64,000 nucleotides of DNA from Macrococcoides canis (lineage in GTDB: Bacteria; Bacillota; Bacilli; Staphylococcales; Staphylococcaceae): the NCBI RefSeq assembly GCF_002119805.1, contig NZ_CP021059.1, positions 372,001 to 436,000 of the forward strand, read 5' to 3'. The number at the start of each line of letters is the position of its first letter. Positions within the stretch are counted from its first letter, which is position 1. Under the pieces are notes generated by a model. The model did no database searches, had not been told where the DNA came from, and was given only the letters and a program-made list of their open reading frames with translations. Shown one piece after another: positions 53,658 through 64,000 of the stretch. The position numbers were made by a program, and so were the translations under genes.

Positions 53658-54599
53658 ATGAAATGGCAAGGTAGACAAGGGAGTTCTAATGTAGAAGATG
53701 CGAGAGGTTCTGGCGGCTTTTCAGGTGGTGGCAGCCCGATGGTTATCGGTGGCGGTGGTATGGGATGTTTAGGTATTATCGTCATGATTGTTATCGCATT
53801 GATGGGTGGAAACCCGATGGATTACATGGGTGGCGAAAGTCAATCTACGCAAACACAAAATCAGCAGCAAGATAATGGCAACAACGATGTTTTTGATACA
53901 GGAAACGTTAAGACAGATGCAGGAAATGATGGCGCTGCGACGGAACAATCTTTAGACGACCGTGGACAGTTTGCATCAGTCGTACTGAAAGATACTGAAG
54001 ATGTATGGCACAAAATATTCCAGGATTATGATAAATCTTATACTGAACCGAGAATGGTATTGTATTCAGATGCAGTGCGTTCAGGATGTGGACAGGCAAG
54101 TTCTCAGATGGGACCATTCTATTGTCCAGTCGATCAGAAGATTTATATCGATCTATCATTCATGGATGAACTGGATCAGAAGTTTGATGCACCTGGAGAC
54201 TTCGCGATGGCTTACGTTATAGCACACGAAGTTGGGCATCACGTACAGAATGAACTCGGTATCTTACCGAAATTTCACCAGTTAAGAAACCAATTATCTG
54301 AAACTGAGTACAACAAATATTCTGTAGCTGTTGAGCTGCAGGCAGACTATTTTGCAGGAGTATATGCAAAGCATGCTCAAGAAATGGGTTATACAGATGA
54401 TGGAGATTTAGAAGAAGCAATTAAAGCAGCTCATGCGGTTGGAGATGACACGATCCAGGATAATGCATTAGGACGTGCAAATCCAGATACATTTACACAT
54501 GGATCTAGTGCAGAACGTATGGACTGGTTTAAGCGTGGTTATGAAGCAGGGGACTTTAGTCAAGGAAATACGTTTAAAGCAAGAGGTTTAGACTTTTAA
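53658..54599 (+). CDS. Neutral zinc metallopeptidase (YpfJ family)
   Basis: A 313-residue single-span protein. The start is KWQGRQGSSNVEDARG, then a Gly-rich stretch and a membrane helix at about 36-50. The catalytic domain holds AHEVGHHVQ (zinc ligands His190 and His194 with Glu191) and the third ligand candidate in ELQADYFAGVYAKHA. CGQASSQMGPFYCP before it has the two conserved Cys. The active domain lies outside. GAGGAGG precedes the ATG. Function is unknown, although the family is widespread. Alone, with a terminator behind. Confidence 0.88.
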   Translation: MKWQGRQGSSNVEDARGSGGFSGGGSPMVIGGGGMGCLGIIVMIVIALMGGNPMDYMGGESQSTQTQNQQQDNGNNDVFDTGNVKTDAGNDGAATEQSLDDRGQFASVVLKDTEDVWHKIFQDYDKSYTEPRMVLYSDAVRSGCGQASSQMGPFYCPVDQKIYIDLSFMDELDQKFDAPGDFAMAYVIAHEVGHHVQNELGILPKFHQLRNQLSETEYNKYSVAVELQADYFAGVYAKHAQEMGYTDDGDLEEAIKAAHAVGDDTIQDNALGRANPDTFTHGSSAERMDWFKRGYEAGDFSQGNTFKARGLDF

Positions 54600-54606
54600 A
54601 TAGTAG

Positions 54607-54646
54607 AAAATGAGATATACTCTTTAATAAGGGTATATCTCATTTT
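54607..54646 (+). terminator. Terminator after the metallopeptidase
   Basis: AAAATGAGATATAC pairs with GTATATCTCATTTT around a 12-base loop. Confidence 0.8.
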
Positions 54647-54680
54647 GATATGAGCCTATTAACGTAAAGGATGATGGATT

Positions 54681-55148
54681 GTGAAACTAAAGAGGCCGAA
54701 TATTTCCTGGATAGCGCTCCTGTTTGTACTATCTGTAGTTTTAATTTCTGGATCAGCCTTTATATTGTTGGTCTTCTTCGGAATGTATGGACTCAGTAGA
54801 TTACTTATTTATTTCCATCTTGCAGAATTTACATATAATGAAAGCGTGATGGATAACAGCTTTTATTATGGATCGTATTTAATTATCGGCTATGTGCTCT
54901 TGTTTATTATTGAATACATTATGGACGAATTAAAGCGTATGCTTCCAGAGAATAAGTTTTTTCATGGCTGGTATTTTCATATCATAACCGTGAGCATCTC
55001 TACGCTCGTTTTTTATTTCGGTGTGCATATTAATTATCAGCATATTAGAATAAACTTTCTTGTCATACTGGCGATTATTAGTGCGTTATACTATTTAACA
55101 GAACTCTTCTATCCTGATAGTGTCGATTTGAATAATAAAGAAGATTAA
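54681..55148 (+). CDS. YrvL-like four-span membrane protein
   Basis: A 155-residue membrane protein with four spans (about 10-38, 62-84, 98-116, 122-140) and an acidic tail. The layout and the GMYGLSRLLIYFHLAEF segment resemble regulatory YrvL proteins of Bacillus (sigma-I related), but the similarity is only by eye. The start is GTG with AAAGGATG upstream. It ends beside the dispersed repeat element. The function is open. Confidence 0.6.
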   Translation: MKLKRPNISWIALLFVLSVVLISGSAFILLVFFGMYGLSRLLIYFHLAEFTYNESVMDNSFYYGSYLIIGYVLLFIIEYIMDELKRMLPENKFFHGWYFHIITVSISTLVFYFGVHINYQHIRINFLVILAIISALYYLTELFYPDSVDLNNKED

Positions 55149-55155
55149 TGATATA

Positions 55156-55200
55156 AAAAAGACGCTTGGAAACAAAATCCGTTTCTAGGCGTCTTTTCAT
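55156..55200 (+). terminator. Terminator of the YrvL-like gene (part of repeat)
   Basis: AAAAGACGCTTGGAAAC pairs with GTTTCTAGGCGTCTTTT, including G-U pairs, and is the hairpin part of the dispersed repeat. Confidence 0.75.
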
Positions 55201-55353
55201 GATTTTACGCGTGTCTAAACGCTCGTGTCACGAGCTATTGACGGCGTTCCACGAGCAGACACTTCGGTAAAATCAAAAAGCCCCCAGAAACAAAATCCGT
55301 TTCTAGGCGTCTTTTCATGATTTTACGCGTGTCTAAACGCTCGTGTCACGACC
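55169..55353. repeat. Dispersed intergenic element, copy B, with a 65-bp direct duplication
   Basis: The 65 bases at 55169-55233 recur exactly at 55287-55351. Between them lies the shared block TTGACGGCGTTCCACGAGCA continuing GACACTTCG. In reverse orientation the 55210-55353 stretch matches copy A at 44902-45047 in block order: CGTGACACGAG, GTTTAGACACG, ATCATGAAAAG, hairpin, GTGTCTGCTCGTGGAACG and again CGTGACACGAG. It fills the gap between the YrvL-like gene and the convergent amylase gene. Confidence 0.88.
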
Positions 55354-56805
55354 TTATTCTTCTTCGCAGTAAACTGATACGCTTCCTGGGTTAACTTTGA
55401 AGAGACCGTTTCCTTCTTCATCAATAGTGATTTTATCTTCTCTCGTATTTGTGTAATCATACCAGACTTCACCAGCGCGTTCTTTACCGACAAACATCTG
55501 TTTTTCTGCTTCTTCTTCACTTGAATTGATAATTACAGCACAACCTGTCTTATTGCCATTTCCGCGTCTGACAAATCCGATGACATTCGGATGATCGAAG
55601 TAATCGTCTTGTTCTCCATATGCTTTATTTTGTCTAATATAAAGTAATGGATCGATTGCAAGCTGTTTTCCCTCGACTGGCTGATCTCCGCCGATACCAT
55701 AATAATCACCATAGAATATACATGGATAGCCATCTTCACGTAATAATATTAATGCATAAGCGCTTTGTTTGAACCAGTCTTTAACGAAGGACTCCAATGC
55801 TTCACCTGGCTGAGAGTCATGGTTATCAACAAATGTGACTGCAAGTTCAGGGTGCTCTGCAACGATCGTATCATCGAATAGTGTACGTAAATCATAGGCA
55901 CTGCCTGCTTCAGAAGCGGCTTTGAAGTTGAAGTGCAGTTTAACATCGAATAGATCAGTGTTGTAATCCGCCTCTTCAAGAAACTTCTGATTCTTACCAA
56001 GGTCTGCGTTCCAATACTCACCCAGGAAATAGAAGTCTTCACCGGCATGTTCACGCATCGCGTCACTGAAATCTTTAATAAAGTAGCTTTCGATATGTTT
56101 CACAGCATCCATACGCATGCCGTCTATTCCTAATGTATCGATGAGCCATTTTCCCCATTCGATTGTATGCTCCCTTACATCTGGATGTTTATAATCGATA
56201 TTTGTAAACATTAAGTAATCAAAGTTGCCTTTCTCATCATCTACGAATTCATTCCAGTCTTTATTTTCGCCTAATATTTTAAAGATACCGCTGCGTCCTG
56301 TTTTGTGATCGTAGTCAGTACCGTTAAAGTGTGTATGGTTCCATTTAAAATCGCTGTATTTGTTGTTACGACCCGGGAATTCAAATTTTGTGTAGGCATC
56401 GATTTCGAAAGGTTCTGAGATAACATGGTTACGATCATTTGGATCAACTTCTACGACTTTGATTGTTTCTGCTTCATCTGCGCCAGCTTTGTGATTGAGG
56501 ACAATATCTGCATAAACTTTTATATCGTTATCATGACAAGCTTTAATTGCGTCTAACAGTTCTTCTTTCGTCCCGTATTTTGTTCGCACTTGTCCTTTTT
56601 GGTCGAATTCCCCAAGATCATATAGGTCATAGATGCTATAACCTGTATTCATTACGTGGTCTGCTTTGCATGCAGGTGGTAGCCATATGGCATCGATTCC
56701 TTTTTCTTTTAGCTTCGGTGCATCTTCTTTCAGACGTTTCCAGTGCGCACCATCTCCATTAGCATGCCATTCGAAATATTGCATCATCGTATAATTTTTT
56801 GTCAT
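55354..56805 (-). CDS. amyS: Cytosolic alpha-amylase (GH13)
   Basis: A 483-residue glycoside hydrolase without signal peptide. The GH13 regions are visible: ADIVLNH (region I, about 99-105), GMRMDAVKHI with nucleophile Asp233 (region II), LGEYW with acid Glu263 (region III) and FVDNHD with Asp330 (region IV). It cleaves alpha-1,4 bonds in glycogen or maltodextrin. AAGGAGAATCAC precedes ATG 56805; the upstream ATG overlaps it. Being cytosolic, it would act on imported or stored glucan, fitting the possible maltose PTS at 2129. Gene symbol by similarity to cytoplasmic AmyS-type enzymes. Confidence 0.9.
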   Translation of the reverse strand: MTKNYTMMQYFEWHANGDGAHWKRLKEDAPKLKEKGIDAIWLPPACKADHVMNTGYSIYDLYDLGEFDQKGQVRTKYGTKEELLDAIKACHDNDIKVYADIVLNHKAGADEAETIKVVEVDPNDRNHVISEPFEIDAYTKFEFPGRNNKYSDFKWNHTHFNGTDYDHKTGRSGIFKILGENKDWNEFVDDEKGNFDYLMFTNIDYKHPDVREHTIEWGKWLIDTLGIDGMRMDAVKHIESYFIKDFSDAMREHAGEDFYFLGEYWNADLGKNQKFLEEADYNTDLFDVKLHFNFKAASEAGSAYDLRTLFDDTIVAEHPELAVTFVDNHDSQPGEALESFVKDWFKQSAYALILLREDGYPCIFYGDYYGIGGDQPVEGKQLAIDPLLYIRQNKAYGEQDDYFDHPNVIGFVRRGNGNKTGCAVIINSSEEEAEKQMFVGKERAGEVWYDYTNTREDKITIDEEGNGLFKVNPGSVSVYCEEE

Positions 56806-56959
56806 GTGATTCTCCTTATTCATTCAGTAATGATTTATCTATGTTATACCCATAAAATCACGAATACATCATAACTATAACATTTATAGTAATTTCTTTT
56901 ATACAAAGCGGATTCTTTTTGTTAAACTAAAACTATTAGAAGATGAAGGGGCGTTTAAA

Positions 56960-58012
56960 TTGTTAACTAAAGAACAAGTAATAGAAATTATCGGACAATT
57001 AGAAGATCCAGTAGTAAATGTACCGCTCTCTGAAACAGAGGGTATTAAAGAAGTTAGTATTAAAGAAGAGAAAGAACATGTATCGGTTAAAGTGATGATC
57101 GCTAAGCTTGGAGGTCAGGCTCAACTTGATCTTCAGATGCAGATCGTAGAGAAGCTGAAAGAGAACGGCGCGAAAACAGTGGGGATTCGTTTTGAAGAGA
57201 TGGATGAGTCGATGCTAGAGCAGTTTCGCGGAGTTTCCACTTCGGAAATTGAAAAGTTAGTCGATCCAAATAATAAGGTGACGTTCATCTCTATCGCTTC
57301 AGGTAAAGGTGGCGTTGGTAAATCAACAGTGTCTGTGAACCTTGCTGTTGCACTTGCACGTTTAGGTAAACGTGTAGGATTAGTTGATGCTGATATTTAT
57401 GGTTTCAGTGTACCGGATATGATGGGGATTTCAGAACGACCAGAAATTGACGGCGAACGTATCGTTCCTGTATCGCGTTTTGGAGTAAAGGTGATTTCGA
57501 TGGCATTTTTCGTTGAAGAGAATACACCTGTTATTTGGCGTGGACCGATGCTCGGGAAGATGATCAATAACTTCTTCAATGAAGTGAACTGGGGAGATCT
57601 GGACTATATTCTATTAGATTTACCACCAGGTACAGGTGATGTGGCGCTTGATGTACATACAATGTTACCGAAGAGTAAAGAAATCATTGTTACAACACCG
57701 CATCCGACAGCTGCCTTTGTTGCATCAAGAGCTGGAGCAATGGCACTGCATACGGATCATGAAATTCTTGGTGTAGTAGAGAATATGAGTTATTTCGAAA
57801 GTAAAGAGACAGGAAATAAAGAGTATGTATTTGGTTCTGGTGGCGGACAGAAGTTAGCTGAAGAACTTAATACAGAGTTGCTCGGACAATTACCTTTAGC
57901 ACAGCCAGATTGGAATCATGAAGATTTCGCACCATCTGTATATCAAGAAGATCACCCGCTTGGTGTCATCTATATGCAAATGGCTCAAAAGGTCATCGAC
58001 AAAACAAAATAA
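56960..58012 (+). CDS. Mrp/NBP35 family P-loop ATPase (SalA-like)
   Basis: A 350-residue protein with an N-terminal MIP18/DUF59 domain (about 1-90) and a deviant Walker A SGKGGVGKST (114-123). Walker B-like LDLPPGTGDV lies at about residue 218. The CxxC pair of Fe-S carrier ApbC/Mrp proteins, expected after VENMSYF, is absent: the text reads VENMSYFESKETGNKEYVFG. In that it agrees with B. subtilis SalA, a regulator of protease genes. It starts at TTG with AAGGGG upstream. KbaA follows, as in Bacillus, where salA, gerD and kbaA are neighbours. Confidence 0.88.
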   Translation: MLTKEQVIEIIGQLEDPVVNVPLSETEGIKEVSIKEEKEHVSVKVMIAKLGGQAQLDLQMQIVEKLKENGAKTVGIRFEEMDESMLEQFRGVSTSEIEKLVDPNNKVTFISIASGKGGVGKSTVSVNLAVALARLGKRVGLVDADIYGFSVPDMMGISERPEIDGERIVPVSRFGVKVISMAFFVEENTPVIWRGPMLGKMINNFFNEVNWGDLDYILLDLPPGTGDVALDVHTMLPKSKEIIVTTPHPTAAFVASRAGAMALHTDHEILGVVENMSYFESKETGNKEYVFGSGGGQKLAEELNTELLGQLPLAQPDWNHEDFAPSVYQEDHPLGVIYMQMAQKVIDKTK

Positions 58013-58030
58013 TATAAAGAGGTATTGAGC

Positions 58031-58747
58031 GTGACATTAAAAAACTTAGGAAAATTTTACGGCATCACGTTACTTATAGGACTTGTTGTCACAGTAATCG
58101 TCAGCCTTATATTTGGATATGATAAATTAACAGTTTATCTTGTTAAAGGTGAGCTGGGTGAATTCCTGGCAGCACTCATATGGTTTATGGGATATGGCTT
58201 ACTTATTGCGTCTATTAGTCAGCTGGCATTCTTTGCTTATTTATTTATCCATCAGATGGGACAAGGGATATTCAAAGGTGGATGGAATGCGATTCAAGTT
58301 GTGATTATTTTATTCGCGATTGTCGACCTTGTTTATTTCAGATACTTACGTTTCGGACAAAAAGATGGAGATATTATTAAATTCATCTGGATTCCAATAT
58401 TGATTGTTATCTTCGGTATTGCTGTGAGTCTATATAAAAACAAGCTGACAGGAAAGAATGTCTTCATTCCTGCGATGTTCTTTATGGTGGTTATGACTAC
58501 AGTAGAACTGATACCATTTCTGAAGGTTAAGGATATGATGTGGCTTTACTGCACTATCTTTGCTCTGCTTTTATGTAATGCGTTTCAGTTGTTGTCATTG
58601 CCGAAATATAATAAAGCATCTTATGAAGAACGTAAGGCACGCAAGATTGCAAACGGCACTTGGGTAGAAGAAACGCCAGAGGTATATAAGAAGAATGTGA
58701 AGCACACGCAAGTTGTGACGAATAAGAAAAAGCGAAAAAAGAAGTAA
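58031..58747 (+). CDS. KbaA family membrane protein (KinB pathway activator homologue)
   Basis: A 238-residue membrane protein with six spans and a Lys-rich tail (NKKKRKKK). In B. subtilis KbaA is needed for activation of sporulation kinase KinB. This organism shows no sign of sporulation, so its role must be different. The TTG at 58025 is too near AGAGGT, and GTG 58031 has a 7-base spacing. It follows the SalA-like gene by 18 bases, keeping the Bacillus gene order. Confidence 0.83.
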   Translation: MTLKNLGKFYGITLLIGLVVTVIVSLIFGYDKLTVYLVKGELGEFLAALIWFMGYGLLIASISQLAFFAYLFIHQMGQGIFKGGWNAIQVVIILFAIVDLVYFRYLRFGQKDGDIIKFIWIPILIVIFGIAVSLYKNKLTGKNVFIPAMFFMVVMTTVELIPFLKVKDMMWLYCTIFALLLCNAFQLLSLPKYNKASYEERKARKIANGTWVEETPEVYKKNVKHTQVVTNKKKRKKK

Positions 58748-58803
58748 TGATATGACCTGGCTCATTGGAGTTAGGTCATTTGTCATTAAGAAATGAGGCG
58801 GAA

Positions 58804-60102
58804 ATGAAAAGAGGGTTAATAAGTGCACTTGTCATTATCATGTTTATGAGTGCTATTGAAACATCGATCGTATCACTCGCAACCCCTGCAATAGGTAAAG
58901 ATCTAGGTGTAAAAGAGTCGCTCGCATTAATTTTTACCAGCTATATGATTGCCATTGTAGTGATTACACCGCTTGTCGGGGAAATTATGAAACGCATCGG
59001 TTCTAAGTATACGATGATATTCGGTATTATCGTATTTATCGTAGGAAGTATGTTATCTGGAGCATCATTTACGTTTCCGATGCTCGTTGTATCACGTCTT
59101 ATTCAAGGACTTGGTGCAGGAATCATGATGACGATGGGAAGTATTATTCCAAAAATCGCATTTGAAATACCGTATCGCTATAAAGTGATGGGTATTGTCG
59201 GAAGTGTATGGGGCATTTCAAGTATCGTAGGACCACTTTTAGGCGGATTGGTATTAACATATTTAAAGTGGAGCTTTTTATTTTACATTAATGTTCCTGT
59301 AGCAGTAGCTGCAATTGTTCTCGTATTGAAGTTCTTTAAATTTGATGAGCAGCCATCAAAGACGAAGCTTGACATTAAAGGGTTATTACTTTTCTATGCA
59401 TTTTTGATCTTTTTAATAATTAGCTTCACTATAGGCGGACTACTTGGTGCTGCGGCATATATAATAGCAATTATATTACTCGTTCTATTTGTTAAGTTTG
59501 AACTAAAGGTGCAATCACCCTTTATACCAATTCGATCCTTCAATAAAAAGATAGGTATAACGATGGGAACAGATATGGTATATGCAATGCTATTGATGGG
59601 AACCAATATATTCTTACCGTTTTATTTACAGACAGAGAAGGGACTATCCCCTTTACTTAGTGGTTTAACGACATTCTCGATATCAGTGTTCTGGCTGACG
59701 TCAACATTTATATTGAAACGTGTCGAACAACGCTTTACAGTAAAGCAAGTCTATCAATTAAGCTTCTTCTATATGATGCTTGGTGCAGCGATTATCCTGT
59801 TTACTGAAAGTGTTATCGCAGTGACAATAGGATGTATATTCTTAGGATTGAGCTACGGTACTGTATTTACGAAGAATGTCGTTACCATTCAAGAAAGTGC
59901 AGCACCTCATGAACTCGGCAGTATGATGAGTGCTTACAGCTTACTTAAGTTTATCGGCTCAACTACTGGATCTGTGGTTATGTCATTTGTCTATTACAGT
60001 AATGTATTACATAACATTCATAACAATATGGCGGTAATGGTCATCATTGCACTTGTACTTATCGTTATTTATCAGTTCTTATATCGAGAAAAGACTGTTT
60101 AG
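58804..60102 (+). CDS. MFS multidrug-type transporter (DHA2-like)
   Basis: A 432-residue membrane protein with 12-14 spans. The start LVIIMFMSAIETSIVSLATPAIGKDLG is the DHA2 opening with the acidic residue of the first helix, and motif C-like GSVWGISSIVGPLLGGLVLTYLKWSFLFYINVPV follows in part in span 5. GAGGCGG precedes ATG 58804. It may export cationic drugs or fatty-acid-like compounds; the substrate is unknown. It is the last gene before the rRNA operon. Confidence 0.83.
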   Translation: MKRGLISALVIIMFMSAIETSIVSLATPAIGKDLGVKESLALIFTSYMIAIVVITPLVGEIMKRIGSKYTMIFGIIVFIVGSMLSGASFTFPMLVVSRLIQGLGAGIMMTMGSIIPKIAFEIPYRYKVMGIVGSVWGISSIVGPLLGGLVLTYLKWSFLFYINVPVAVAAIVLVLKFFKFDEQPSKTKLDIKGLLLFYAFLIFLIISFTIGGLLGAAAYIIAIILLVLFVKFELKVQSPFIPIRSFNKKIGITMGTDMVYAMLLMGTNIFLPFYLQTEKGLSPLLSGLTTFSISVFWLTSTFILKRVEQRFTVKQVYQLSFFYMMLGAAIILFTESVIAVTIGCIFLGLSYGTVFTKNVVTIQESAAPHELGSMMSAYSLLKFIGSTTGSVVMSFVYYSNVLHNIHNNMAVMVIIALVLIVIYQFLYREKTV

Positions 60103-60133
60103 TAAATATGTATTAAAGTGCTTTGCCTGAACG

Positions 60134-60185
60134 ACACCTCGAATACAGAAAAGAACATTTTCTGTATTCGAGGTGTGTTATTTTT
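60134..60185 (+). terminator. Strong terminator before the rRNA operon
   Basis: ACACCTCGAATACAGAAAA pairs with TTTTCTGTATTCGAGGTGT around a 5-base loop, then GTTATTTTT. Confidence 0.85.
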
Positions 60186-60291
60186 AGGCATTCCTGCATC
60201 GTGTTAATTTATTAATTATGCGATTGAAGGTATCGTTATATCAACAATTAACTTTATATATAAAAAAATGATAAAAATATCAAATAAAGTG

Positions 60292-60320
60292 TTGACTTAA
60301 ATATAGCAACTTGTTAAGAT
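60292..60320 (+). promoter_or_regulatory. rRNA operon promoter P1
   Basis: TTGACT, 17 bases, TAAGAT, at 60292-60320, about 345 bases upstream of the 16S gene. Confidence 0.7.
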
Positions 60321-60498
60321 ATAAAAGTCGCAAAAATAAGTGACGCCAACGAATAAACGTTTGAAAAACAAAATTGAAAAAGTGTAAAAAATGCTATTGA
60401 AATTATGTTCTCAAACATTTAATATTAATTGAGTAAGAACGGCGCACAAAACATTTCGAACAAGGAAGTGTGAGTGTAAAACTTCTTCAAATTAAAAC

Positions 60499-60527
60499 TT
60501 GCAAACAAGAATAAAACGTGTTAAACT
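60499..60527 (+). promoter_or_regulatory. Possible rRNA operon promoter P2
   Basis: TTGCAA, 17 bases, TAAACT. Tandem promoters are common in Bacillus and staphylococcal rrn operons. Confidence 0.45.
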
Positions 60528-60552
60528 TTTATCTTGTAGCAACAAAAATGAA

Positions 60553-60580
60553 CATTGAAAACTGAATGACAATATGTCAA
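60553..60580 (+). other. 5' arm of the 16S precursor processing stem, with boxA-like motif
   Basis: CATTGAAAACTGAATGACAA followed by TATGTCAA pairs with 62265-62291 behind the 16S gene (TTGACATATTGTATTCAGTT then TTGAATG), with one bulge and one mismatch. The part CATTGAAAACTGAA resembles the antitermination boxA region (TTTGAAAACTA at 62506). The leader between P2 and 16S holds no gene. Confidence 0.7.
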
Positions 60581-60663
60581 CGTTAATTCCAATAATTTGA
60601 GTGATTAAGTTCACTCCCAAGAGTGATTGCCTCAAGCAATCAAAGAGCTTTATCAAGCAATCT

Positions 60664-62223
<1,560 letters not shown>

Positions 62224-62264
62224 ATAATTACGGAAACAGACCATCAGGTCTGTAGGAATTGACA

Positions 62265-62291
62265 TTGACATATTGTATTCAGTTTTGAATG
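62265..62291 (+). other. 3' arm of the 16S precursor processing stem
   Basis: Complementary to 60553-60580; the paired arms enclose the 16S RNA and form the RNase III substrate known in other rrn operons. Confidence 0.7.
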
Positions 62292-62306
62292 TTTATAGAT
62301 TATAAT

Positions 62307-62383
<77 letters not shown>

Positions 62384-62415
62384 TTATAAATATTCTACAA
62401 TTTAATTACCTTTAT

Positions 62416-62491
62416 GGGGGCTTAGCTCAGCTGGGAGAGCGCCTGCTTTGCACGCAGGAGGTCAGCGGTTCGATCCCGCTAGTCTCCACCA
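62416..62491 (+). tRNA. tRNA-Ala (TGC)
   Basis: A 76-base cloverleaf starting GGGGGCT and closing AGTCTCC-ACCA, with the G3-U70 identity pair of tRNA-Ala. Anticodon TGC at 62449-62451, T-loop GGTTCGATCCC, CCA coded. It follows tRNA-Ile in the 16S-23S spacer. Confidence 0.97.
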
Positions 62492-62628
62492 TTATTTATT
62501 GTACTTTGAAAACTAGATAAAGTAAGAAGATATAAAGATTTTACCAAGCAAAACCGAGTGAGTTCATATTTGAATTCTTGAAAAAATCGCGCGTCTGCAT
62601 TTATGCAGACATCACAATATTAATAACA
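62492..62628 (+). other. 16S-23S spacer tail: boxA-like motif and hairpin
   Basis: Contains the boxA-like GTACTTTGAAAACTAGATAA (62501-62520) and the stem GTCTGCAT/ATGCAGAC (62592-62610). It is likely part of the antitermination and 23S processing signals. Confidence 0.55.

Positions 62629-64000
<1,372 letters not shown>

Noticed and set aside
58750-58784. Terminator between kbaA-like and MFS genes
   Set aside because: ATGACCT/AGGTCAT can pair, but there is no T-run and the next gene follows at once; left out of the list.

Overview
The window is chromosomal DNA from a low-GC Gram-positive bacterium of the family Staphylococcaceae. A Macrococcus-like species is the best guess. The reasons are an AT-rich sequence with strong AGGAGG ribosome sites and frequent TTG/GTG starts, a BraRS/BraDE-like bacitracin/nisin module, cidAB-like genes, an IsdI-type heme oxygenase, an ArsC close to staphylococcal pI258 ArsC, and a staphylococcal-type 16S rRNA next to mrp/salA and kbaA. 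The genus call is inference; the 16S gene at 60664-62219 would settle it. No phage, integrase, transposase, plasmid gene or CRISPR array was seen.

Layout. 1-5200: the end of a DJ-1/PfpI gene, a YbaN-type membrane protein, and a sugar module made of a LacI repressor divergent from a fused PTS EIICBA and an endonuclease/exonuclease/phosphatase-fold protein, with two matching operators. 5200-7280: a 40-bp tandem repeat array and an ECF sigma/anti-sigma pair, bracketed by two identical 33-bp terminators. 7300-11750: response regulator, intramembrane-sensing kinase and BceAB-type ABC transporter. 11768-17500: a hypothetical gene, pyruvate phosphate dikinase with its regulator, and an amino acid permease. 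17598-22937: a glycerol-3-phosphate/sugar-type ABC importer ending in an RNase J-like metallo-beta-lactamase protein. 22996-30354: nitronate monooxygenase, VOC proteins, CorA, two identical cold-shock genes with conserved leaders, DMT exporter, a small VOC/DUF1761/SRPBCC operon, and arsR-arsC plus a helix-hairpin-helix gene.

30394-41450: cidAB-like genes, NAD synthesis (niaR-nifS divergent from nadBCA), TPP riboswitch-thiC, a DUF402 protein, and chrA with a Tag-like glycosylase that lacks the zinc-site residues. 41490-48967: MFS, GNAT, a YjiH-type transporter with a cre-like site, dispersed intergenic repeats, IsdI-like heme oxygenase with an SDR, a SunI-like protein, MFS and RarD. 49093-60102: lipoprotein, AlkD-like, YdjM-like, UDP-sugar pyrophosphorylase family, an orphan HlyD-like adaptor, zinc metallopeptidase, cytosolic alpha-amylase, Mrp/SalA, KbaA and a DHA2-type MFS. 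60292-64000: an rRNA operon (16S, tRNA-Ile, tRNA-Ala, 23S cut by the window end).

The genes suggest a host-associated or food-associated heterotroph. The alpha-glucoside/glucose-type PTS could feed or complement the cytosolic amylase, PPDK offers gluconeogenic flexibility, NAD and the thiamine pyrimidine can be made de novo, and several envelope-stress and metal/oxyanion defences are present. The least explained parts are the intergenic repeats (40-bp array, 41-bp hairpin repeats, a roughly 145-bp dispersed element in two inverted copies, a 178-bp foldback), the sigma cassette between duplicated terminators, and the RNase J-like protein in the ABC operon.
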